Shown: positions 1 through 6,453 of the stretch, piece by piece
Position numbering within the stretch: the first letter of the stretch is position 1
Layout: the number at the start of each line of letters is the position of its first letter
Source: Firmicutes bacterium UBA5227
GTDB lineage: Bacteria; Bacillota; Clostridia; Tissierellales; Sedimentibacteraceae
Direction: 5' to 3'
Assembly (NCBI GenBank): GCA_002409285.1
Contig: DHUT01000065.1
Coordinates: forward strand, 2,019-20,377
DNA length: 18,359 nucleotides
Notes under the pieces: model-generated
Databases searched by the model: none
What the model saw: the letters and a program-made list of their open reading frames with translations, nothing else
Told to the model about the DNA's origin: nothing
Translations under genes and position numbers: made by a program

Positions 1-8
1 CCTTAAAA

Positions 9-461
9 TTATAGTTTTTTATAATATATTTTTGCATCTTCATTAAAATAGTCCTTACGTGTTTCCAGATATGAATATCCATATTTTTCATACAATCCAT
101 AATGGTCAGTTGCAAGGTATACAATCAGATGATTATCTGATATTGCCTGTTCCTCTGCATACCTTAAAAGCTCTTCACTATATCTATTTCCTCTGTAGTC
201 CGGATATGTATATAGAAATCCAAGCCACGGATACATGCTTTCATCACGTACGCAATCCTGTCTTGTAAGTGTTACGAATGATACTATGTTTTCACCGTCA
301 ACAAGAAGAAATAATTTACCGCCTACTCCCAGTAATTCATCAAATTTTTGTGTATCATTTAATAATTTAACCAGAAACTTTGCCGCACTCCAGTCTCCAA
401 GAGCAATTTGTTCTTTCCAGTGTTCTTTATTGCCACTCGAAAAATATTCAATAATTTTCAT
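9..461 (-). CDS. GNAT-family N-acetyltransferase
   Basis: About 150 residues, the usual size for a single GNAT domain. Such enzymes move an acetyl group from acetyl-CoA to an amine; the substrate cannot be read here. The central part (WLGFLYTYPDYRGNRYSEELLRYAEE) has the GNAT motif A pattern: a beta strand, an R-G-N variant of the R/Q-x-x-G-x-G/A acetyl-CoA loop, then a helix. The later segment YLATDHYGLYEKYGYSYLE matches the terminal 'Y-x-K-x-G-F/Y' strand typical of the family. The start is set at the ATG at 461 (MKIIEYF) because GGAGA lies 7 bases upstream; an in-frame ATG at 482 has no good site. It lies 42 bases downstream of the membrane-protein gene on the same strand, with no terminator visible between them, so co-transcription is possible. 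Family assignment is fairly secure; function is not. Confidence 0.8.
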   Translation of the reverse strand: MKIIEYFSSGNKEHWKEQIALGDWSAAKFLVKLLNDTQKFDELLGVGGKLFLLVDGENIVSFVTLTRQDCVRDESMYPWLGFLYTYPDYRGNRYSEELLRYAEEQAISDNHLIVYLATDHYGLYEKYGYSYLETRKDYFNEDAKIYYKKL

Positions 462-503
462 TTTTAATCTCCATAATATCATATTTGATAAATCTGAAAT
501 TTT

Positions 504-1070
504 CTATTCTCCCGGCCAGTTTGTATCTATAATATTTCCATTATCATCATAATACTCATATCTATGTACGTAGGGACCTTTACCGCCATTCGCATATGGA
601 TCATGACCTCCATTACCCCCATCCACCATGATTTTTAATTGCTTTCCTCTGACAAGTGGATTTATATAATCATAATAATAAACAGTAATTTGAAGAAAGC
701 TGTTCACATAGGCCACCATTTTCTTGCCATTCTTTTCAACGACATGCTCAGGCTGATGCCAGAAAGCAAAGATAACCGGAGACAACAATAGAAGCGAACC
801 CAGCAACAAAGAAATAGCCGCGGTACCGATTCCCGATATAATGCGTATAGAGGATTTAAATTTTATGTTCTTCGTAATATCATAAAGATATTTAATTATT
901 TGACATATAATTAAAAACGATAAAACAGCTACCATAGCTATAAATGGATAAAAAACTGTATGCATAAAAGACATATTAAAAATATTAAGTATTAACTCAA
1001 TTAAATTGTATATGACCAAAGAAATTGTCAATGTAGTAATATTTAAAATAATTCCTTTTCTTTTTCTCAT
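504..1070 (-). CDS. Unrecognised membrane protein, three predicted helices and a Gly-rich C-terminal tail
   Basis: 188 residues; I do not recognise the family. Three hydrophobic stretches at about residues 8-30, 36-62 and 80-104 look like transmembrane helices. They are followed by a polar tail of about 84 residues with a tyrosine-rich part (ITVYYYDY) and a glycine-rich part (DGGNGGHDPYANGGKGP), ending in DTNWPGE. The short basic N-terminus (MRKRK) suggests an inside start and, with three helices, an outside tail; this is inference. The ATG at 1070 has AAGGA about 9 bases upstream. The acetyltransferase gene follows on the same strand. No convincing promoter was found in the 80 bases upstream. 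It is probably a real gene because of its length, ribosome binding site and membrane-like composition. Confidence 0.65.
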   Translation of the reverse strand: MRKRKGIILNITTLTISLVIYNLIELILNIFNMSFMHTVFYPFIAMVAVLSFLIICQIIKYLYDITKNIKFKSSIRIISGIGTAAISLLLGSLLLLSPVIFAFWHQPEHVVEKNGKKMVAYVNSFLQITVYYYDYINPLVRGKQLKIMVDGGNGGHDPYANGGKGPYVHRYEYYDDNGNIIDTNWPGE

Positions 1071-1153
1071 ATTTATGTCCTTTCCCTTGTGGTAATCCCA
1101 ATGTCAAGGATTTGGTCAGAAGCATAGCAAAATCAACATATTCCTGATATTGT

Positions 1154-1184
1154 AAAAAAATTCAGGCAGAGCCTGAATTTTTTT
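1154..1184 (-). terminator. Intrinsic terminator after ridA
   Basis: AAAAAAATTCAGGC (1154-1167) and its exact complement (1171-1184) are separated by a 3-base loop. Read on the minus strand this gives a GC-capped hairpin running into TTTTTTT directly after the ridA stop codon (1186-1188). It is nearly symmetric, so it could also act on plus-strand transcripts. It marks the end of the PTS-nadD-yqeK-rsfS-ridA operon. Confidence 0.88.
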
Positions 1185-1185
1185 G

Positions 1186-1569
1186 TTAAATAACTGCTAT
1201 GGCGTCAATTTCTACGTTGGCATCTTTTGGGAGTCTGGATACTTCAACACATACTCTTGCGGGTTTTGTGTCTTTGAATACTTCTGCGTACATTTCGTTG
1301 ATTAGTGCGAACTGATTCATGTCTTTAATAAATACCGTGCATTTTACAACATCTTTTAAAGATGCTCCCGCCTGCTCCAGTATCGCTTTAACATTCATCA
1401 GTGAAATCCTGGTTTCTTCCTTGATATCTCCTCCGCTGTATAGCTCTCCTGTTGCAGGGTTAATGGGAAGCTGACCTGAAACATAAATTGTATTTCCCGC
1501 TTTTATTCCCTGAGAATAAGGACCTACAGCTGCAGGTGCATTATTAGTTTGTATTACTGTACTTGACAT
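1186..1569 (-). CDS. ridA: RidA family 2-iminobutanoate/2-iminopropanoate deaminase
   Basis: 127 residues, full length for the YjgF/YER057c/UK114 family. RidA hydrolyses reactive imine/enamine intermediates released by PLP-dependent dehydratases (for example threonine dehydratase) to 2-oxoacids and ammonia, protecting other PLP enzymes. The sequence shows the family landmarks: APAAVGPYSQ near the N-terminus, YVSGQLPINPATGEL, and KPARVCVEVSRLPKDANVEIDAIA near the C-terminus. Arg105 (binds the substrate carboxylate), Cys107 and Glu120 are in place. AGGAGG precedes the ATG by 6 bases and overlaps the end of rsfS, whose stop is 9 bases away. It is the last gene of the operon and is followed at once by a terminator. 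Confidence 0.95.
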   Translation of the reverse strand: MSSTVIQTNNAPAAVGPYSQGIKAGNTIYVSGQLPINPATGELYSGGDIKEETRISLMNVKAILEQAGASLKDVVKCTVFIKDMNQFALINEMYAEVFKDTKPARVCVEVSRLPKDANVEIDAIAVI

Positions 1570-1578
1570 AACATCCTC

Positions 1579-1947
1579 CTACTTCCAATTATTTATTCCA
1601 TATTGTTCTACATCTATTGAATTGTTATCAAGCCACAGCGATTCTAAGTCATATATTTCTCTTTCATCCCTGTGAAAAATGTGAACAATTATGTTGTCTG
1701 TCTCTAATAATATCCATCTTCCTGTATCAAAGCCTTCCTTATAGTAGAAATCCATTCCTGCTTCATAGCCTTTTTTCAGCACCTCATCAGCAATGGCAAC
1801 TGTCTGTCTTTCATTGTTTCCGCTGCAAATTATAAAGTAATCGGTAATGGAGCTAATTTTGGATATATCTAATACTGTAAAATTATATGCCTTTTTATTA
1901 TCACAGGCTTTTAGTATGGTTTCTATATTTTTATAATCCTGGTTCAT
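1579..1947 (-). CDS. rsfS: Ribosome silencing factor RsfS
   Basis: 122 residues, usual length for the RsfS/Iojap (DUF143) family. RsfS binds ribosomal protein uL14 on the 50S subunit and blocks joining with 30S, lowering translation when nutrients run short. Family signatures are clear: VLDISKISSITDYFIICSGNNERQTVAIADEV, then EGFDTGRWILLETDNIIVHIFHRDEREIYDLESLW. Its ATG overlaps the yqeK stop by 4 bases (ATGA), and its ribosome binding site AAGGAGG lies inside the last codons of yqeK, so translation is probably coupled. The order nadD-yqeK-rsfS is conserved in Firmicutes. Confidence 0.95.
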   Translation of the reverse strand: MNQDYKNIETILKACDNKKAYNFTVLDISKISSITDYFIICSGNNERQTVAIADEVLKKGYEAGMDFYYKEGFDTGRWILLETDNIIVHIFHRDEREIYDLESLWLDNNSIDVEQYGINNWK

Positions 1948-2444
1948 TTTCCCTCCTTATAAAATTTTAGTGTTATCAATGAATCTTTGTCAAGCTCTAA
2001 ATTTTTCATTTTAACATACTCTACGGTACTTTCCAGCGATATTGCTATCGCCTCATCAATGTTTAGATAAGCCTTCTTCCTGAGCTTATCAACGCCCTCG
2101 TATTGCCGTCCCAGCTCTATTTTATCCGCAATAAATATTATTTTTTCAAGCATGCTCATGTTTTCTCTGCCTGTTGTATGGTATCGTATAGCATTAAGTA
2201 TTTCTTCATCCTGTATATTGAAAACTTCCTTAGCCACCTCTGCACCTGTTTTTGAATGTGTCAAGTTATCATGCTCCTTCAGCTTTTTACCGCAGTCGTG
2301 CAGAAGTCCTGCTATTTTAGCTTTTTGAACATCTGCTCCGTAATGTACCGCAAGCTTTTCAGCTTCCTCCATGGTTCTTACGCAATGACCATACTGCTTT
2401 GGATTAAAAGCTTCAAGCATTTTTTCTAATTCATCTATGTCCAT
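1944..2444 (-). CDS. yqeK: YqeK-type HD-domain hydrolase (Ap4A hydrolase)
   Basis: 166 residues, HD superfamily, YqeK subfamily. Characterised Gram-positive members symmetrically cleave diadenosine tetraphosphate (Ap4A) to ADP, removing a stress-linked dinucleotide. The metal-binding residues are visible in order: His20 (YGHCVRT), His49-Asp50 (GLLHDCGKKL), His89 (IRYHTTGR) and Asp107 (IFIADKIELGR). The ATG at 2444 lies 3 bases beyond the nadD stop; AGGTGA at the nadD end is its ribosome binding site. The stop overlaps the start of rsfS. The gene is complete, with no odd features. Confidence 0.93.
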   Translation of the reverse strand: MDIDELEKMLEAFNPKQYGHCVRTMEEAEKLAVHYGADVQKAKIAGLLHDCGKKLKEHDNLTHSKTGAEVAKEVFNIQDEEILNAIRYHTTGRENMSMLEKIIFIADKIELGRQYEGVDKLRKKAYLNIDEAIAISLESTVEYVKMKNLELDKDSLITLKFYKEGK

Positions 2445-2447
2445 ATT

Positions 2448-3047
2448 TCACCTGTACAATTTATTTTTAATTATATACTGCTCCACAGTTTCAGGAATTA
2501 GGTATTTTGCAGATATACCGTTTTTAAATCTTTCTCTTATTTCTGTTGAGGAAATCTGAAGCATCGGAACCTGAAGAAGTTCTATCTGCCCGTTTAAATC
2601 TCTTCTTATTTCTTCGACTTTTGTATGAACTTTTTTTTCGTCCATTCCCGGTCTTGATACGGCTATAAATTTACATAGTTTTAAAATTTCCTCCGGTTTA
2701 TACCAGTTAGGCAGATTTATGACCTCATCTGTCCCTGTTATAAAGTAAAACTCCGTAGTAGGATACATTATGTGAAACTGTCTCAATGTTTCTAAGGAAT
2801 AGCTTTTATCCTTTTTATTAACTTCTACATCCGAAACGATAAATTTATCATTGGAAACCACCGCTAAAGCAGTCATTAAGTATCTGTCCCAGGGACTTGC
2901 AGAAACACCATCCTTATGAGGAGGATTTCCTGTGGGAACAAAAATTATTTCGTCTAATTTATATATATTTAATGCTTCGTTAGCAATAACCAAGTGCCCT
3001 AAATGTATGGGATCAAAGGTTCCTCCCATAATTCCCACCTTTTTCAT
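2448..3047 (-). CDS. nadD: Nicotinate-nucleotide adenylyltransferase
   Basis: 199 residues, the normal length. NadD joins ATP and nicotinate mononucleotide to give deamido-NAD, the second-last step of NAD synthesis. The nucleotidyltransferase motif GGTFDPIHLGH occupies residues 8-18, and the second ATP-binding motif ISSTEIRERF is near residue 166. FYFITGTDEVINLPNWY is the typical central segment. Its ATG shares one base with the stop of the upstream PTS EIIC-EIID gene (TAATG), and GGAGA of the ribosome binding site is inside that gene, so translation of nadD is probably coupled to the PTS permease. This is an unusual upstream partner; in many Firmicutes nadD follows obg and yhbY. Confidence 0.96.
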   Translation of the reverse strand: MKKVGIMGGTFDPIHLGHLVIANEALNIYKLDEIIFVPTGNPPHKDGVSASPWDRYLMTALAVVSNDKFIVSDVEVNKKDKSYSLETLRQFHIMYPTTEFYFITGTDEVINLPNWYKPEEILKLCKFIAVSRPGMDEKKVHTKVEEIRRDLNGQIELLQVPMLQISSTEIRERFKNGISAKYLIPETVEQYIIKNKLYR

Positions 3048-4513
3048 TAATTTCTCCTTTTAATCTTTACAATTGTATAAACCATTGAAATTATACCAAC
3101 TGTTATATATATTGTCAAATTTTCCGATGTACCTGAAAACATTATTATTAATAGTTTGCCTAATGACACTCCCAATATTCCCGAAAATATATATGGAAAA
3201 TATGTTTTTATCCTGCTGTTTTTAACTATGTTAACCCTCTCAATCAAACTGTTCCTTCCTTCATAGTACCCTTTCATGAAGCCTGTGTAGGAAATGATTA
3301 GTATAACAGATGCAAGAATCATTACCGGAACTAAAGCCATAATAAATTTATTGTCAAAGCATAGCATTACGGACATTAAAATGAAAAGCGGAGTGAGCAC
3401 AACCTGAGTATATGAATCTCCCAGACCTGCAGCAATTCCCATCATTCCTTTTTTTATAAACATAATATCATCTGTGTTTTCATCTGCAATTTTATTTTTT
3501 TGTTTTGACTCTTCCAGAGATATAATATATCCATGTATCGGAGTCCCCATATTTGGCTCGGTATTGAAAATTTCGCTGTGCCTGTGTATGGCTCCTGCAA
3601 TCTCCTCCTCACCGGTATAAAGCCTTTTAAAAACATTTCTCATACTATGAGCAAATGCCATGCCCTGAAGTCTTTCATAGCTATAGCAGGAATGAGAAAA
3701 GTTCATCCACACAAACCATGAATAGATTAAATCTCTTTTTCTTATTTTACCGTTTTTACCATGAGTTTCATAATCCTTACTATTTAAGATTAACTTCATT
3801 TTTTTATTTGACAGCAGTAAAATGATTGCTGACACAATGAGAAAAATAATGTATGAGCTTGGATTAACTAACAATGCAGTAGTTAAGGACATAGCAAAAA
3901 TTAAATAACCTTTTTTACTTTGAAGTTTATAAAGTATATTCCAGGTTGAAGAAAAAACCAAAAAAATCCCTGCCAAAAATAGTACGTATTTAATATTAAT
4001 AATAAATTTTCTTAAAAGCAATGTTACAAATACTGTCACAAGTATGACAGCGGCACTCATGATAAATAAAAGCAACTGGGGCAACAATCCGTCGTAAATT
4101 CCTATATGCGGATTCATACCCTCGGCAAATTTCTTTTCATATTTTTTTACAAATACGGAGTTTATATTTAATCTGTATTTCCAAATCAAAATCCCCAGAA
4201 ACCCAAAAGGATATGCCGCAGCCGATGCTTCCACAGGTGACAGCCCGAACAATACCGCCATCAAAGCTGCTATCATTGCCGTCAGGCATTGATCTCCCTC
4301 AAGAGATCCTCCGGTAGAAACAAAATCTATATAAATTATGTTTACTACCGCACCTGCCATCATGCCTGTAAATGGTTCACCCAGTACCAATCCGGTTAAG
4401 CATCCTGCAATTACCGGTCTGTACATTGTATAGTAGCCCACACCAAGAGACAAAGCAGTACTGCTGGCCCAATAATATAAAACACTTAATAAAATAATCT
4501 GTTTAATATCCAT
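3047..4513 (-). CDS. Fused EIIC-EIID membrane component of a mannose-family PTS
   Basis: 488 residues. The N-terminal ~240 residues are a mannose-type EIIC: many membrane helices, and the GLVLGEPFTGMMAGAVVNII segment matching the EIIC pattern G-L-x-x-G-D/E-x-x-x-G. After a basic link (HGKNGKIRKRDL, 251-262) the rest is EIID, with FNTEPNMGTPIHGYIISLEE (317-336) and GMMGIAAGLGDSYTQ (356-370), then several C-terminal helices. Together EIIC and EIID form the sugar channel; in this family they are normally two proteins. I see no stop or frameshift between them, so this is a true fusion. The start is placed at ATG 4513 (MDIKQ), just after the EIIB stop, with AGGGG upstream; an ATG at 4543 has no usable site. 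The substrate is unknown. The stop overlaps the nadD start. Confidence 0.88.
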   Translation of the reverse strand: MDIKQIILLSVLYYWASSTALSLGVGYYTMYRPVIAGCLTGLVLGEPFTGMMAGAVVNIIYIDFVSTGGSLEGDQCLTAMIAALMAVLFGLSPVEASAAAYPFGFLGILIWKYRLNINSVFVKKYEKKFAEGMNPHIGIYDGLLPQLLLFIMSAAVILVTVFVTLLLRKFIINIKYVLFLAGIFLVFSSTWNILYKLQSKKGYLIFAMSLTTALLVNPSSYIIFLIVSAIILLLSNKKMKLILNSKDYETHGKNGKIRKRDLIYSWFVWMNFSHSCYSYERLQGMAFAHSMRNVFKRLYTGEEEIAGAIHRHSEIFNTEPNMGTPIHGYIISLEESKQKNKIADENTDDIMFIKKGMMGIAAGLGDSYTQVVLTPLFILMSVMLCFDNKFIMALVPVMILASVILIISYTGFMKGYYEGRNSLIERVNIVKNSRIKTYFPYIFSGILGVSLGKLLIIMFSGTSENLTIYITVGIISMVYTIVKIKRRN

Positions 4514-4520
4514 ACGTCCC

Positions 4521-4982
4521 CTATTCCAGAGCCTTCCCTTCATCCCCGGGAAGCATTTTTATTTCAATCTCGCACTGCCTTGAAATTTCCCTTAGAATAC
4601 TAAGTTCTGAATCGCTTAAATAAACGGAATTATAATATTTCTTTCTTTCAGGGTTGCTGCCAAGGTTCCCTAAATTAATTTTATTTAATTTAACATTTGA
4701 TTCAAGTAATTTTTTTATATACTCAATATTTCTTAAAAGAATAAGTATTCTTGTTCCCTCGTCATCTTTATTTAAATATTCTAACGCCTGGCGGCAGGAT
4801 AATATATGTACTTTAATATTATCCGGCGCGGCGCTTTTTATTAATAATGTCATAAATTCATCTGTTGCATATTCATCGTCAATTATGAGCACTTCATCAA
4901 CTTTTAAATAGGGTATCCAGGAAACAACAACCTGACCATGCATAAGCCTGTCGTCAACCCTAATTAACGCAATTTTTTTCAT
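4521..4982 (-). CDS. Mannose-family PTS EIIB component
   Basis: About 153 residues, the standard size for a free mannose/fructose/sorbose-type EIIB. EIIB takes phosphate from EIIA and passes it to the sugar entering through EIIC-EIID. The N-terminal signature IALIRVDDRLMHGQVVVSW holds the phospho-accepting histidine at residue 15. KSAAPDNIKVHILS and RILILLRN follow as expected. The start is at ATG 4982 because GGAGGA stands 3-4 bases upstream; a longer reading frame from 5015 overlaps the EIIA gene and is unlikely. It lies 10 bases after the EIIA stop, and its stop codon leads straight into the ribosome binding site of the EIIC-EIID gene. Confidence 0.92.
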   Translation of the reverse strand: MKKIALIRVDDRLMHGQVVVSWIPYLKVDEVLIIDDEYATDEFMTLLIKSAAPDNIKVHILSCRQALEYLNKDDEGTRILILLRNIEYIKKLLESNVKLNKINLGNLGSNPERKKYYNSVYLSDSELSILREISRQCEIEIKMLPGDEGKALE

Positions 4983-4992
4983 TCTTCCTCCG

Positions 4993-5391
4993 TTAATCTG
5001 CCAAAAACTTCTCATTTACAAAGACTATACTTTTCTTTCCGTTTTTGATTATTTTTTCAGCTATTTCTTCTAAGCCATATGTATCTCTGTTAACAGCTAT
5101 GTCTATAAATAAAGGGAAATTTATACCTGTTATGTGATAAAATTTATTATTTTTCATTGCTCTAAAAACTGCATTGAATGGGCTTCCTCCATACATGTCT
5201 GTAAAAACTATCAAATCATCTTTTGAGAGCCTGGACACAGATTCTTCGACCATATTTAACAATTTTTCAAAGCTGTCACCCTGCTGAAATGAAATACTCT
5301 CTGCATTTTCAACCGGTCCTATTATTAATTCTGAACTTTTTAATAATTCTTTACCAAAATTACCGTGTGTTACAAGCAATATATTTATCAT
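4993..5391 (-). CDS. Mannose-family PTS EIIA component
   Basis: 132 residues, a stand-alone EIIA of the mannose class (PTS_IIA_man fold). It receives phosphate from HPr. The phosphorylated histidine is His9 in INILLVTHGNFGKELLKS. The sequence VFTDMYGGSPFNAVFRA carries the D-x-x-G-G-S/T-P motif that closes the fold. No C-terminal EIIB domain is attached, unlike E. coli ManX; EIIB is the next gene. AAGGAGG lies about 10 bases upstream of the ATG. This is the first gene of the operon; a candidate promoter with overlapping inverted repeats lies just upstream at 5408-5439. No PRD-type or LevR activator, and no sugar-processing enzyme, is in the window. Confidence 0.93.
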   Translation of the reverse strand: MINILLVTHGNFGKELLKSSELIIGPVENAESISFQQGDSFEKLLNMVEESVSRLSKDDLIVFTDMYGGSPFNAVFRAMKNNKFYHITGINFPLFIDIAVNRDTYGLEEIAEKIIKNGKKSIVFVNEKFLAD

Positions 5392-5409
5392 ACTTCAAAT
5401 GCCTCCTTT

Positions 5410-5439
5410 GTTATAACAATCTGTTATCTATATTGTAAA
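5410..5439 (-). promoter_or_regulatory. Candidate promoter of the PTS-nadD operon
   Basis: On the minus strand TTTACA (plus 5434-5439) and TATAAC (plus 5410-5415) are 18 bases apart, each one mismatch from the sigma-A consensus. The -10 box overlaps a 12-bp perfect palindrome TTGTTATAACAA (5408-5419) and an ATAACA-N3-TGTTAT inverted repeat (5413-5427), possible operator sites. An alternative upstream pair (TTTACT / TACAAT, 17 bases apart) also exists. This is inferred from sequence only. Confidence 0.45.
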
Positions 5440-5481
5440 TGAAGTTAATAAATTAGTAAAGAAAGATTTGTAAAATTAATT

Positions 5482-5510
5482 CACCGAATGTCAACCTGTT
5501 ACGTATATTA
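5482..5510 (+). promoter_or_regulatory. Candidate sigma-K-type promoter for the Met/Pro/Asn-rich gene
   Basis: CAC (5482-5484), 17 bases, then CGTATATTA (5502-5510). The B. subtilis sigma-K consensus is mAC-N17-CATAnnnTA; only one defined base differs (G for A) and the spacing is exact. The expected transcript start would be about 20 bases ahead of the GGAGG at 5538. This fits a mother-cell sporulation gene, but a short motif like this can occur by chance in AT-rich DNA. Confidence 0.4.
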
Positions 5511-5547
5511 ATTATGAGAATTATCTATTAAAAAAATGGAGGATTAT

Positions 5548-6279
5548 ATGAATTACCAAAATAATTATAGAAATAGTATGCCTCATTATGATTCAATGCC
5601 TTTTAACTGCAATCCGGGATATCCGGGTATGCAGCCATACGGATACCCGGAAGCATACATGACAAAAACAGGACCCAATATGCCCAATATGCCGATGCCT
5701 GGAAATATGATGAATGAAATGCCGTTTATTCCTGAGAGTGAAATTCCTTTCCCTAACGGCGACATGCCTGCTATGCCAAATATGCCTGGAACTGGTATGC
5801 CTTCCTTGCGTGAAGACGTTAATATGCCTGGAATCCCAAGATACCCAAGTATGCCGGGTTACCCTAATATGCCGGGAATGCCATCAACACCTTACACACC
5901 TGCAATGCCGCAAACTCCGGGAAACATGGTACCAGGTATGAATCCGGGAACAAATATGCCAACAACTATGACTCCGGGAACAACTCCCAGAACTCAGTAT
6001 CCGGCTACAACACCGCAAGCTAACACATCGTCAATAATGCCAAATATACCGAATATACCGACCATACCAAATATACCAAATATACCAACCATACCGCAAA
6101 TCACATGCGAGCAGCTTATGGAACTGATGCGATTAATGAATTGCGATATGGAAAATATGAATAACACGGAGAATATGAATAACACGGACAATATGGAAAA
6201 TATGAATAACATGAACAACAATACAACCAATAACACCAACGGTTCCAATAATACTTCCCGAAGCAAAACAATTAAGTAA
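5548..6279 (+). CDS. Met/Pro/Asn-rich low-complexity protein, possible spore coat protein
   Basis: 243 residues; no known family recognised. By hand count it has 43 Pro, 41 Asn and 34 Met, about half of the protein. Residues 1-160 are built on short N-M-P-G-type units with Tyr and Thr. Residues 164-183 are a tight I-P-N/T repeat. A short possible helix (CEQLMELMRLMNC, 187-199, with two of the three cysteines) follows. The tail (200-240) is an N-M-N-N/T repeat, ending in a basic SRSKTIK. There is no signal peptide or membrane helix. The start is ATG 5548, with GGAGG 5 bases upstream; the in-frame ATG at 5536 overlaps that site. It lies just upstream of sigK on the same strand, behind a sigma-K-like promoter, so a structural role in the spore coat or exosporium is a reasonable but unproven guess. 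Confidence 0.75.
   Translation: MNYQNNYRNSMPHYDSMPFNCNPGYPGMQPYGYPEAYMTKTGPNMPNMPMPGNMMNEMPFIPESEIPFPNGDMPAMPNMPGTGMPSLREDVNMPGIPRYPSMPGYPNMPGMPSTPYTPAMPQTPGNMVPGMNPGTNMPTTMTPGTTPRTQYPATTPQANTSSIMPNIPNIPTIPNIPNIPTIPQITCEQLMELMRLMNCDMENMNNTENMNNTDNMENMNNMNNNTTNNTNGSNNTSRSKTIK
6037..6096 (+). repeat. In-gene 9-base repeat coding for I-P-N / I-P-T
   Basis: A run of near-identical 9-base units (AATATACCG, AATATACCA, ACCATACCA and so on) codes for consecutive N-I-P and T-I-P triplets. A second in-gene repeat, ATGAATAACACGGA, occurs at 6157-6170 and again at 6175-6188. Both keep the reading frame, so unit number could change by slippage without breaking the gene. Confidence 0.8.
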
Positions 6280-6289
6280 GTAAGTAATT

Positions 6290-6332
6290 TATATGTAATA
6301 TTCAAATGACCCCCGTTTGAATATTACATATA
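6290..6332. repeat. 17-bp perfect inverted repeat between the low-complexity gene and sigK
   Basis: Bases 6290-6306 are the exact reverse complement of 6316-6332, around the 9-base centre TGACCCCCG. The stem is AT-rich and has no T-run on either side, so it is not a standard intrinsic terminator. It starts 11 bases after the upstream stop codon and ends about 70 bases before the sigK -10-like box. It could be a factor-dependent terminator, a transcript-stabilising hairpin or an operator. Confidence 0.8.
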
Positions 6333-6400
6333 CTCGTTTCTATTGCAAGTCGAATTTTATCATTTTTTATGTATTTCCAAAAAAATAATTTAAAAGTGTA

Positions 6401-6408
6401 CATACAGT
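6401..6408 (+). promoter_or_regulatory. Candidate sigma-E/sigma-K -10 element upstream of sigK
   Basis: CATACAGT matches the B. subtilis sigma-E -10 consensus CATACAnT at every defined position and also fits most of the sigma-K -10. No good -35 was found at the proper distance. sigK is transcribed by sigma-E and sigma-K in known spore formers, and the site is about 34 bases ahead of the sigK ribosome binding site. Confidence 0.35.
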
Positions 6409-6453
6409 TTTTCAGCTTTGCTGCATATAATATATAATTCCGGGGGTGGTTTT

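Noticed and set aside
235..552. Plus-strand open frame of 105 codons opposite the acetyltransferase gene
   Set aside because: It is a shadow of the GNAT frame, with no ribosome binding site and a composition unlike a real protein.
1102..1107. Perfect minus-strand TTGACA upstream of the membrane-protein gene
   Set aside because: There is no -10-like sequence 16-18 bases further on; that position holds the ribosome binding site region.
6037..6188. Regular short repeats that might suggest a CRISPR array or tandem satellite
   Set aside because: Units are 9 or 18 bases, lack unique spacers, and keep the reading frame of the protein; they are coding repeats.
5994..6305. Minus-strand open frame of 103 codons opposite the low-complexity gene
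   Set aside because: It is the antisense shadow of the repeat-coding region (hydrophobic repeats from reversed I-P-N and N-M-N codons), has no suitable ribosome binding site and ends inside the inverted repeat region.
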